A stretch of DNA of 64,000 nucleotides, from NCBI GenBank assembly GCA_003439945.1, contig QVRM01005933.1, forward strand, positions 291,001 through 355,000, given 5' to 3'. Positions 13,149 to 22,674 of this stretch are shown here, piece after piece. Each line of letters begins with the position of its first letter. Position 1 is the first letter of the stretch. Both the position numbers and the translations under genes were made by a program. The notes beneath the pieces were generated by a model. It saw nothing but the letters and a program-made list of their open reading frames with translations, ran no database searches and had not been told where the DNA came from. Source of the DNA: Dermanyssus gallinae (taxonomy: Eukaryota; Arthropoda; Arachnida; Mesostigmata; Dermanyssidae).

Positions 13149-15143
13149 ATGTCGTCGATCGGGGCGCACGTGGCGAACGTCGCCGCCTACCCGGTTAACC
13201 GGGCGCTGTTCTTCGCCTCCAACATCATGACGGAGCTCATCTATCGCGCCGGCCTGGGCGGTTTAGGTCCCGTTCTGATTCCGCTAGTTCATATCGCGTT
13301 TCTGTCGGTGTACCTCGCTCGACCGGAAGTACGCGACTATAACACGAAACGGATCCAAATTGAGACCGACCACCAGCACCTGCGCACTTCGTACGACTTC
13401 GTTATCGTGGGCGGCGGACTTGCAGGCTGTCTCACCGCTAACCGGCTGTCGCGACACTACACCGTGCTCCTGGTGCACGGGCCAGGCGAGTTGCCGAACA
13501 TCTTCACGCGTGTGCCACTGCTAAGCGCACTGAATCAGGGTGAGCCGTCACACGATTTCCAGTACATCGCCGAGCCGTCGGACATCAATCTTCAGTGGAG
13601 AACGCGTGCCATCACGTATAACAGCGGCAAGACGCTTGGCGGCTCGGCAATACTCAGCGCGCTCGTCTACTCAATGGGGCGGAAGGCCGACTTCGACGAG
13701 TGGATTCGAGACTACGGCGCTGTGGGTTTCGATCACGACACGTTAGCCGAGTACGCCAAACGGCATACGCGCGCCCAGGGCACGGTACGCGGCCTCCCCC
13801 TGTACGGGACGGCGGGTGAACTTCACGTCGACCACGCCGAAACGCCATCCTATTATCAAAAGTATAAGGCCGCGTTTATCAACGCGGCTTCGTACGTGAC
13901 GGGTACCCAATTTGTGCGCGACCACAACGAGGAACTGCTCGGCTTCGGTTCGGCGACGCACCTCGTCGAGAAGGACACCGGGTACGTCAGCACGCCGGTG
14001 CGGGCGTTTATCGAGAAGATCGCCTACGATCGAGATCGTCGTAGCCGGCTGCACATCGTGCTCGAGTCAATGGTCGAACGAATTGGCATCATTCGGAAGC
14101 CCGACGGAGGCCTCGCCGCCCGTGGCGTCGTTGTCCGGATGAAGGACGGCAATCGGCGCTACTTTTTCGCGCACCGAAAAGTCATTCTGGCTGCGGGAGC
14201 TGTGCGTACCCCGCAACTGCTCATGCTGTCGGGGATCGGACCCCTCGACGAGCTGACCAGGTGGAAGATTCCGGTCGTGCTGCCGAAGGAGGGCGTAGGG
14301 CGAAACCTACACGACCACTACGACCTGGGCACCGCCATGGTGGTGTTTGCCAAGAGCAAGGGCTTCGTTGATATCGGCATCAGCGACGCGATCCAGTTCT
14401 TCGCGACCGGACGTGGCTCGTTTCGCAACCCGTACGGCGTGAACTCGCTCGGCTTCTTCCGTAGCCGCAACACGTCGTACTCGACGTGCCTCAGCCAGGA
14501 AACGTGCCAGCCCGACTTCGAGGTGCTCGTGCACACGGCGGCGCCCAACCACCCAGCGGGCGGCAGCACCCTGCGAGCGGCGTACATTTCGACGCCCGAT
14601 CTCGAGCGGTACTTCTACAACCAGGGGGGCGGCAGTCTGCTTCACCAGAAGGAGGGCATTCTGTTCACGCCGACCATCCTGCACCCGGTGACGCGCGGCC
14701 GGATCCGACTGCGCGATCTCGGCATCGACTCACCGCCCCGCATCTTCCTCAACGTGCTCGACAACGAGCGCGACCTTCAGCTGGCAGCCGAACTCTACCT
14801 GACGGTGCGCCAGATCGGCATGCTCGCGTTTGGCCGCTTCGGCGCCCGCTGGATAGACGTTCGCCACGAGGGGTGCAGCGGGCCCGACGACTCGTTCGAG
14901 TACGCGCGCTGCGTCGTACAGCGCTTCCTCAAAACGGCGTGGCACCTCGCCGGCACGACGCGGATCGGCACCCTCGACGATCCGCTGGCCGTCGTCGACC
15001 CCCAGCTCAACGTGATCGGTGTCGAAAACCTCGCGGTCGTCGACGCGTCGGTTATGCCAGCTCCGGTTAGCGGCCATATGCTGGCGACTATCGGCTCGAT
15101 TGCCGAAAAGTTTTCCGACGAGGTACTACGTGGCATTGCTTAG
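13149..15143 (+). CDS. GMC-family FAD oxidoreductase (glucose dehydrogenase-like), 664 aa
   Basis: A single uninterrupted exon. Residues 42-56 (VLIPLVHIAFLSVYL) form a hydrophobic segment, probably a signal anchor. FVIVGGGLAGCLTANRL (84-100) is the dinucleotide-binding GxGxxG motif that holds FAD. GKTLGGSAILSALVYSMG with DFDEW (160-185) is the first GMC signature, with Ser or Ala where many members have Asn. GAVRTPQLLMLSGIGP (350-365) is the second. The expected catalytic pair is present: His599 in WHLAGT and His643 in PVSGHMLAT; a His at the second site is normal in glucose-oxidase-type members. Enzymes of this family oxidise alcohols or sugars, passing electrons to FAD and then to oxygen or a quinone. 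The substrate cannot be told from sequence. Length is typical. A tandem paralogue lies 7.5 kb downstream. The ATG at 13149 is chosen because the paralogue starts at the same codon. Confidence 0.93.
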   Translation: MSSIGAHVANVAAYPVNRALFFASNIMTELIYRAGLGGLGPVLIPLVHIAFLSVYLARPEVRDYNTKRIQIETDHQHLRTSYDFVIVGGGLAGCLTANRLSRHYTVLLVHGPGELPNIFTRVPLLSALNQGEPSHDFQYIAEPSDINLQWRTRAITYNSGKTLGGSAILSALVYSMGRKADFDEWIRDYGAVGFDHDTLAEYAKRHTRAQGTVRGLPLYGTAGELHVDHAETPSYYQKYKAAFINAASYVTGTQFVRDHNEELLGFGSATHLVEKDTGYVSTPVRAFIEKIAYDRDRRSRLHIVLESMVERIGIIRKPDGGLAARGVVVRMKDGNRRYFFAHRKVILAAGAVRTPQLLMLSGIGPLDELTRWKIPVVLPKEGVGRNLHDHYDLGTAMVVFAKSKGFVDIGISDAIQFFATGRGSFRNPYGVNSLGFFRSRNTSYSTCLSQETCQPDFEVLVHTAAPNHPAGGSTLRAAYISTPDLERYFYNQGGGSLLHQKEGILFTPTILHPVTRGRIRLRDLGIDSPPRIFLNVLDNERDLQLAAELYLTVRQIGMLAFGRFGARWIDVRHEGCSGPDDSFEYARCVVQRFLKTAWHLAGTTRIGTLDDPLAVVDPQLNVIGVENLAVVDASVMPAPVSGHMLATIGSIAEKFSDEVLRGIA

Positions 15144-15506
15144 ATACATAAGACTACCGTTGACCGTATATATATATATATATACGTCCTCCTAACTTTG
15201 ACGCTATATTTGTATACATTTTTTGTACATAACGTGGTGGGCAACTTGCCACAGACCAAGCTATTCCGATCAAGCAGCTTGACCAAGTAGGTGCGTTATT
15301 GCCGTTGCATGGCGGGCCATGTACTATCCTGCACTATAAAATCTGTTGCAAAGCGGTAGGAATAACGTGTATGTAAAATTGTTAGATATATAATATAGGA
15401 ATTACTAGTCCATAAGTACTAATATGTGCATGACAGTCATGCCGACTTTTAAGTTAATTGTTAAATTAATCGCGCTCTTTTAAATGTACCTTGTCATATA
15501 TAAATT

Positions 15507-15512
15507 AATAAA
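15507..15512 (+). terminator. Candidate poly(A) signal of the first GMC gene
   Basis: AATAAA about 365 bases after the stop codon is the first exact hexamer seen downstream. A (TA)n tract at 15165-15183 comes first. The distance makes this assignment tentative. Confidence 0.3.
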
Positions 15513-15687
15513 TTATTTAAAAACAAAATTTAGTGTTTTAATTTGTTGTATATATACCCATGAAATTGAGTGTTTTATTTGTTTGTATGTATACGCACGA
15601 TTTTGTTTGTATTTTTTGACTCTAACATTTTACTCACTTGCCACTCTTCTTGATTCTGGCATACGATAACGTCCTAAAGTTCTAGCA

Positions 15688-15890
15688 TTTCCCACCGGGA
15701 ATAGAATCACTTGCCTACGCGGATGATTTTGCTATGACAGTAAGAGCCACAACCAGGATAAATCTGGACTCATACGCCAGTACTGCGCTGGCGGATATCG
15801 ATTGATGCATAAGAGGAACTGGCCTACCTAACACTCGCCCCTCAGAAGAGTGAGGCGATGCTCCTCATCGACGATGCTGCTCATCCTTCT
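15688..15890 (+). mobile_element. Non-LTR reverse transcriptase catalytic-core relic
   Basis: Translation gives GIESLAYADDFAMTVRATT with the YADD catalytic box encoded at about 15716-15727, then, after frame changes, LTLAPQKSEAMLL. AYADD followed some 40 codons later by L-x-L-x-x-x-K-S is the usual palm order in I/Jockey/R1-type LINEs. Stops and shifts on both sides show that this is a short dead fragment. Confidence 0.6.
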
Positions 15891-15899
15891 CGTTTTCCT

Positions 15900-16160
15900 T
15901 GAATGGCACATTCTGTGATGTAGTATTTGGCCACCCCCATCGGTATAACAAACATTTTGCAATTTTACTTTCACTTTTAAAGGAAATATTTCTATTCCAT
16001 CCGGATGAATGCTTTCGAAAGTTCTACTACACTCTAATAGGAGCTTACCACATACTGCCATTATCGTCGAAAATGCAAAGGTTATAAAAGATTGTCTTCA
16101 CTGCTAAACTGAACTGGCTGTGCGTCAGACAGAAGTTCAGAGTTATAATATATATATATA
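15900..16160 (+). other. Possible transposon-derived sequence before the mariner
   Basis: The segment TTTGGCCACCCCCATCGGTATAACAAACA resembles GTCCGGCCACCCATATCAGGATAACAAAAC near 41905, suggesting a shared dispersed element. A (TA)n tract (16148-16160) then abuts the mariner end. Confidence 0.3.
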
Positions 16161-17258
16161 TAGGGTTTCCGTAAAATTTGAAATCGATATACGACATTGA
16201 GGGGCCCGCTATGGAGCACAAACTGTGCAATTGCGAGAAAACAAGTTCTTCGGTATCGGATAAATCACTTGTCAGTGTCATAGTGCCTCTGCGATCCATT
16301 CGGCAGATTTGCTAGCAAGAACACCAGCTATGGAAGAGCACATCCTTCAGGCAGTAGCCGATCGTCCTTCAGCAAGCACAAGGGAAGTGGCCCAAAAGGT
16401 TAGTGCGAGTCGCATTACCGTTCACAGGGTACTAAGAGCCGAACGACTACATCCGTATCGACCGCAGCAAGTTCAAGCTCGGCTGGGTCCAGATCACGAG
16501 CGACGGGGTGCCTACTGTAGCTGGTTTCTGTGGCAAGTAGAAGCAAATACGGAGTTCCCTGCTCTTGTGCTATTCACCCATGAAGCTTGCTCGCTATAAG
16601 ACGGTGTTTAATATGCACATCACTTATTACTGGGCAAGCGAGAACCCGCATATGATTCACTAGCGTGGCCGGTGGGGACGCTTCTACGTGAATGTGTCTG
16701 CTGGCATCGCGAAGAACTACCTCATAGACCCACCCAAATACGTCCTAACAGATTGGACGAAGGAGCATACCATACATTCCTAAGTGAAACATTACCAGGA
16801 CTGTCGGAGGGCGTTTCAGAAGTTGTTCGCGATGTGGTTCCAGCACGACGGAGCGCCACTTCACTTCAGTCCTGCGGTGCGCGATTACCTCAACGTGACT
16901 ATCGAGTATCGGTGGATTGACCGGGGCCGGTAAATCGCTTGGCCACCACAATCGTCCAGGTTAACAAGTCTCAACGTTTTTTTCTTTTGAGTCACCGAAT
17001 GGCTCTCGCCTATGAGATTCGGGTCGAGTCACACGAAGAGCTGGTCACCAGGATAACCGTCGCTGCCGAGGTCGCTCGAATAATTGTTGGCATAGTTCAA
17101 CCGTGCAACGAAATCTCTGCAGGCGCCACCAAATGTGTATAGTGGTTTGCGGAGGCACTCTCGGACAGCTACCAAAAGACAGTGGTTGCGCGTGTTTCTG
17201 GAGCTATGATGAGTGATTTATTTCATCTCAATCTCGACATGCCCTCCGGAAAACCTTA
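16161..17258 (+). mobile_element. Mariner-like DNA transposon, degenerate (copy 1)
   Basis: An N-terminal helix-turn-helix is readable at 16309 on (ILQAVADRPSASTREVAQKV, VHRVLRAERLHPYR). Downstream, in other frames, come MWFQHDGAPLHFS, then RDYLNVTIEYRWIDRG and AWPP, then MALAYEIRVESHEELVTRI. The QHDGAPxHF plus RWIGRG-like plus AWPP order is the second half of the catalytic domain of a mariner/Tc1 subgroup common in arthropods. Imperfect inverted ends are visible: TAGGGTTTCCG at 16161 and CCGGAAAACCTTA ending at 17258. Several frameshifts and stops mean that no active transposase is made. Length (1.1 kb) fits. Confidence 0.8.
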
Positions 17259-17388
17259 ATTACCACGAATCAGATCACCATACATTTATACCAAAATGAT
17301 CGCTATGAATATCGCGCAATACTTGCGCATTTTGTAGTGAAACTTTTGAAGTTGCAAAAATGGAATGTATTAGCTGAGCGCTGTGTAT

Positions 17389-18603
17389 GATCGTAGGGTT
17401 GTGGTCTTCAGGTATTTGGCGTGCAAGCTAATCTTGGAACTTCAATTTCTGCGAATTCTCTTCTAAACGACCATGTCACGTCTTTTAACCGGCAAAAAAG
17501 CAGAAGGTTCGTGAGGGGTTTCTCACGAACATGACAGTGTGCTTAGTTTTTGTAAAAGATAAGTGCTTTTCTCGCAATCGCACATTTTGTGCTTCTATGT
17601 TGGGCAACAACATCAGTATCACAGATGTTTAAGGAGTCGGAAATGGAGGAGCAACGAATCTGAATAAAGTTGTTCGTTAAAATAATCGTATGTTTTAAGG
17701 TAGTGGAAACGCTACGCGCTGCTTAGGGTAATCAATATCTCGAAACATTGTGTGTAACAGAATAAAGCGGTAAAAAGTTCGTGATATCGTATTCAACAAT
17801 CGCTGAATTACTATCAGGGAAATAGTTTAGTAATTGAAGATATCTTGTGAAGGAATTAGAGCCTGGCAGCAGAGTTTATTCACACAAAAAATGCATCTCT
17901 AGCGGATAAACGCCCGTCGGAAAATGTCCAAATTGAATCTTCAAACGAGAGCAGTTTACCATGGATTGTTTCGGAGAGGTGATTACAAGGGAGGAGTCAT
18001 GGGTATATGGTTACGGCATCGAGACCAAAAGCCCCATCCTTCCAGTGGTGCTTTCAAGGAAAGAGTGTACCGAAGAAATTAAGACAGAATAGATCCAACG
18101 CCAAGGCCCGTTTGAATGTTTTTTTCGACAACAAGAATCCAGCGCAAAAAGCCTGAGCTCTGGACAAACAACGCTTGGATTCTCCATCACGACAACTTGC
18201 CGTGATGAGTTGGGAGGAATGAGTAACACAACGCATCGTTACTGATTTCGAATCATTTAATGAAAATTTCGAGTGTTATATTTTCACAACCTCCCTGCTA
18301 GCCAGACCTGGTTCCTTGCGACTTTTCCTGCTCCTACGGACAGGAAAGCATTTATTTGAAGGGATAATGTTTTAAGGCTAAAGGGAGAGACAAAGAGCAA
18401 TTCGCCAGAGCAAGACCCCGAAAGACTCGTTCAAAAAATGTTCCAAGAGTAGGGAAGCCAGGCAAGACAGACTAGGGAAGGGTGGCACAAGTGCATTGCA
18501 GCAGACAGAAGTAATTTTGGAGAGAACAAAGACACTTTAATACATAACATAATTTGTTTTTATAAATTTGTATCCGCACTGGTCAATTCACCCTCGTATA
18601 ATG
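17389..18603 (+). mobile_element. Mariner (DD34D type) transposon, degenerate (copy 2)
   Basis: In broken frames the plus strand reads EESWVYGYGIETKS, KSVPKKLRQNRSNAKARLN, VFFDNKNPA, WILHHDN, then a SPDLAPCDFFLF-like stretch decayed to RPGSLRLFLLL, and finally KDSFKKCSKSREARQDRLGK. This is the full mariner catalytic order (D, then HHDN, then the PDLAPxDFFLF strand, then the KxWxxRW tail). The 3' end TCAATTCACCCTCGTATAA at about 18585-18603 looks like a mariner terminal repeat. The 5' end is tentatively at CGTAGGGTTGTGG, about 17391. Many stops are present, so it is inactive. Confidence 0.75.
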
Positions 18604-18659
18604 GACATGACAAACACTAACTGTATTTTTTCAACTTTAAAATAAATCTAAAATATAAA

Positions 18660-19690
18660 CGAATTAGCCAACTTTTCTCATTCAAAAAGTACCCTCCATT
18701 GTTAGCCACAACCTCCCCCCGTATTTGAACCGAACTATCGATTCCCGTGGCAAATAATTAGGTTCTGCATCCTGAGTATTGTCTCTACGCGTGTTTTACG
18801 ATAGAATACTTTATTTTTTCAAAACTGTTTTTGATAAAGTGTATTTCTTTCCCTGTACATCTGAGTAGGCGGTAGCCCGACCACGTGATGTCCCGTGAGA
18901 TGAGAGACACAGTGCAGTAAAATTTCGCATATCGAATCTTGCTATCGCGCGGAGGCTGGATAAATTCACATGCAACGTCACATTGTCTCGGTGGAAGAAA
19001 ACGCCCTCTCTATTCATGATACATGTCTGTTGCTTGAAATGGCGGCGACCATTTGATCGAGCTTATCACAGTATATGTACAGCCGTGTCTATCGTTTGGT
19101 CACTAGAATGATACCCGTGGTGGACGATGATCCCACCAAACACAAAGCGCACCAGGATCTTCGCCGTTTCACAATGTCGTAAGTTACCCCGTTCTTTTTG
19201 TCACGGAAAACAATTCGATCCAAAAACGGACAGTCACTCTGTCTGGCACGCCAAGAAGAGCATTTTGCTAAACGCTCCACTTTGTTGCTCTCGTTTAAAG
19301 CATGAGATAGCCATTGGTTCAGCTTTGACACGTCACCATAGACGTGTCAAGACAAGTGACGATGATTGTGATTCACCGCTAATTGAGGGATAGTCACTCG
19401 GAGATTCCGTTTCACAGTTTTGCACAGGCAGTCTTTCTCAAGCGTAATAGGCTCTCCAGAACGGGATTTATACAGAAGATCCAAACCGAATTTGGCGAGT
19501 CTTCGAAACGCTGTCCTCGCCGAATACGTCCCAAATAATTCGTATAGTTTTTGCATCAAGAAGCCTATTTTGAACTCATAAAATTGCCGCCAGTAACGGG
19601 AATGTTTCGCTGTCAATTTCGTCATAAATCATCGTACAGCAAAAATAACAAATGAGATTACTTTACGAATTTCGTAAAGGTTCTACGGTA
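18660..19690 (-). mobile_element. Mariner (irritans/SETMAR-like) transposon, degenerate (copy 3)
   Basis: Read on the minus strand: an N-terminal paired HTH region at 19347-19625 (FYEFKIGFLMQKL, then YKSRSGEPITLEKDCLC), then KLNQWLSHALNESNKVERL and PFLDRIVFRDKK at 19089-19331, then NREGVFFHRDNVTLHV at 18811-19017, and a decayed tail. Order and text match irritans-type mariners: HxLTExxKxxRL, then FLxRIVTxDEKW, then HDNARPH. The key catalytic acidic residue region is altered (FRDKK where DEKW is expected, HRDN where HDN is expected). It lies tail to tail with copy 2. Confidence 0.75.
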
Positions 19691-19849
19691 TTTTTTCGTC
19701 ACACTAATATCTGTTTTGTAAACATCGCAGCCTTCTCATAGGCGTAGCGGGCATTTCCAAAAACACATCTAAAATTTCCATCTACATTATTTTTTCTGTT
19801 AGAGGAAGGTGAATGCTTTTACGCACGCTATGAGTGCGAAGTATATCCT

Positions 19850-19935
19850 CTGCCGAGCAGTGTGGGACTCGATCCTGGCGGTCGGATGTTGGTTTCAGCT
19901 ACATTCTGTTCAACCTAATATATATATTTTTTTTT
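19850..19935 (-). mobile_element. R1-clade retrotransposon 3' end fragment
   Basis: On the minus strand, GATCGAGTCCCACACTGCTC followed by GGCAGAGG is nearly the same as TTGAGTCCCACACTGCTCGA in the R1-type element at 42125-42870, and resembles GCGAGTCTCACACTAGTCAC in the one at 58970-60137. The GAGTCCCACA block is a usual feature of R1-type 3' untranslated ends. No coding part is attached. Confidence 0.55.
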
Positions 19936-21439
19936 ATCTCTCGTTAAGTGAGCTCCATTCTACTTAACGGGTCTTGGAGGAGGCGAGTTTAATTAATTCT
20001 AATTAGCATTGTTTTTTTGGCACAGATAGTTCTCCTCAGAGGTAGAATCTCCGACATGTGGTGCCAAACGATTGAGTATGCTGCTACTTTTTTGCTATTA
20101 CAGAGTAGAGTATTGTCCAGGATGCAACTGTGGGGCCTACACTTGTTGGCTGAAATCATTATGTCATATACTCGTAATTGTGCATTGTCGGGGAAAGTCA
20201 CGTCATAGTTTTATCTTATAGCAGTATAATCGCTTATCGGCCGCAAGCACTCTGCGAGACTTTGGCTCCGTCAAACAGTTCATACGGACAGGGGCGCATA
20301 ACGTATCCGACTTGCTCGACTTGGTGGCCTCTGATGCGAAGACGTTCTGCAAGTAGCACTCACTCCACTGCGTGGGGTCGTGGGGTGGTACTTGCTTCAT
20401 TATTGGCTTGAAACTTTGGTTTAGGACTTTTCCTCGAGTGTCACCGTAAAGGTACTTAATTAATACCACTGAAAGCGGCATTCAGTTCGGATATGAACAT
20501 AGTGTGACATAATCTTGACGGGTTTTGCAAGCTGTAAGGCGCTAATAACCTACAAATATTGTAAAGGCGATAAATGAGAAACACATGACAGTATGGCAGG
20601 AGGAAATCCGCATGATCCTGATACAAACCTAAACCGCGACAAAATCATTTGTCGCTCAGCACACTGTCCTTCGGGTGTCCGAAAAAGAAATGTCCATTAT
20701 TTTAACACTGTGCACTTACTTCGTAAACAATCCGTCTCAATATATATATATATATATAGATGACCTTGGCGAGGTTTTCAATTCGAAATTAAATTTAACG
20801 AGCATGCAGATAGCAATGTCAAAATTGCTTTTAAAACTTGAAAAAACATTTTTTAGATAGTTTACTGTACTACGAAACATGGCAAGCGACTTTGTCAATC
20901 ATTTACCAATCATGTTTCGTACATTGTATGCCGAAACCAGTAAACCTGTGGAGACTACACAGAAAATACGCGCCAGATCTAAAGAAAAGTGTAGTCGCGT
21001 TACAGTGTATCGCATATATGCTTACTTGTCATAATAAAACACGCGCTAGTATTAAACAGAAAAAGACGTTCGCATTTTCTAAACAGCTAATGTGTGACGA
21101 TAGGCTTCAACCCGATCTATTTGCAATTAGGCCAAACAACTGCTCAGTAGCGTATCAATTAATAGAAACGCCGAGACATGTGCGTTTTATAATGCTATGA
21201 GTAGCTCACTTATAAAAAGAATTGTCGCCGAGAAGGCACGTGAAAATGCAATCAACGCAAAACTTCTCTAGACATTTTGTTTTCTTTTTCAATAAAAACA
21301 AATGTGGTTTTGTGATTGCCGGGTAACGCGGCAACTGCCAGCACTATATTATTATAACGCCTAAAAATTATTATTGTAAAGAGGCGCCTCGAATACGGTA
21401 TACAGCGAAGGAGTTGTGTTTGTGTACATCGGTTTTGTC
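19936..21439. other. Interval with no recognised gene
   Basis: Short frames occur on both strands (for example 20203-20481 minus and 20838-21200 plus), but none has family motifs, good starts or splice sites. A (TA)n tract is at 20741-20757. The source may be old transposons, but I cannot show it. Confidence 0.35.
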
Positions 21440-21960
21440 CTTCCCTTACTAACCTCTCACCCCATCTCGCCTTTCTCTGCCATTTTCTGGGACATCGCTA
21501 TGCCTAACATGCAAGATAGAACGGAAGGATTGAGGGGCCTTTGCTTATGCAAAGGCAGACCTGTTTACAACTTCTACTGGAGGCAAACCTATGGCCTGCT
21601 TCTGGCCCGCATGGCGTTGGCTTAAAAACAAAATGACAGGATAAAGTGAAAAAAAAAACGCAAGGTTATAGCTGTTGATAGGCTGGTAAACACTGTTCAA
21701 TAGCGAGGCCACTTGACCTTCCAAAAGTCTCCACAAAGTTGTCAAGTTGCAACAATTTAGTGGCTAGATAAGATACTGCTTTGAGCAAAACATGTGCGCG
21801 GCACACAATATGTTTTACAGTCGGGCATTTTACTCGCTTTGTGGCTAACAAGCGGAAGTTATGCGCAGTTCCTACAGCGTCCTACACAGGAGCCACCGCC
21901 TTTGTGTATTGTTGGTGGCATAAGTACATAAGTTCGTCAGCGTCGAGCGGTCAGTATTGT
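21440..21960 (+). repeat. Dispersed repeat family R, copy A
   Basis: It shares an ordered series of blocks with 28590-28950: ATGCAAAGGCAGACCTGT, then CTTCTACTGGAGGCAAACC with CCTGCTTCTGGCCCGC, then GTGGCTAACAAGC, then GCCTTTGTGTATTGTTGGTG. Total span is about 500 bases, coding nature unknown. Copy B runs directly into a SINE-like element. Confidence 0.6.
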
Positions 21961-22542
21961 TCAATGTCAGAGATCACATGCGAATAGAAATTTCCTGCTA
22001 CTCCGCTACCACTTGTGGTCTGTTCGCATTGTTAGTTGGACAGTAGTTGGGTGGCAGTGCGTGTGCGGTGTGCAGGCGCTTGTGTTTTCACGTCTGCATC
22101 AACGCCTGTATGTTAGTTGGTGTTGCGGCCAATAGGTTGAACCGCAGTGGCGTGATGTGGTAAGATGATTTTGTGCACCATCTACCTGATCTGAAGTGGC
22201 GTCGAGAAACCGTCGAACGGGAAACGGCGAAAACGATTATTATTATTAATATTATTCCTAATAAATGGTTTGAATTGGTTTGAGTTTATTGGAGATCGAG
22301 TCACGCGCGCGCCCGCAAACGAGAAACATGAAGTAACCAGTGGGATAACGGTCGAACGCGACTCTACGGGCGGGACGAACTACTCCCACTACGACCCCCC
22401 ACTCTCTTCAGTGGTTGAGTAGAAGAAGCCCAGTTGGCCGTCAATCGCTAGCTACATCATCATACATGTGGAGCGCGACTCTGCAATTTCGTGCAACACG
22501 TCGATCCGTCATCTGGACTAAACAACCCATAGCCAACTATAT

Positions 22543-22550
22543 TATATAAG
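22543..22550 (+). promoter_or_regulatory. TATA box of the second GMC gene
   Basis: A perfect TATATAAG lies 125 bases upstream of the paralogue's ATG, so transcription would start near 22573-22580, inside the leader block CCTACTACAGAC shared with the first GMC copy. The upstream block GTGCAACACGTCGATC is also shared with the first copy (near 12950), showing that the duplication carried its 5' flank. Confidence 0.55.
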
Positions 22551-22674
22551 CCTGCGAGGATTTGGCCTACTACAGACGAACCGAGAGTCAGGCACAAGAT
22601 TCTTTGTCGCGTTAGTCTCATTAGTGGCCGCATTTCAACATCTCTGTCTGGCTGGTCTCTCGGACAACGCCACA

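Noticed and set aside
13284..15136. Long frames antisense to or out of frame with the GMC genes
   Set aside because: GC-rich codon bias of the GMC genes keeps other frames open. None has recognisable domains.
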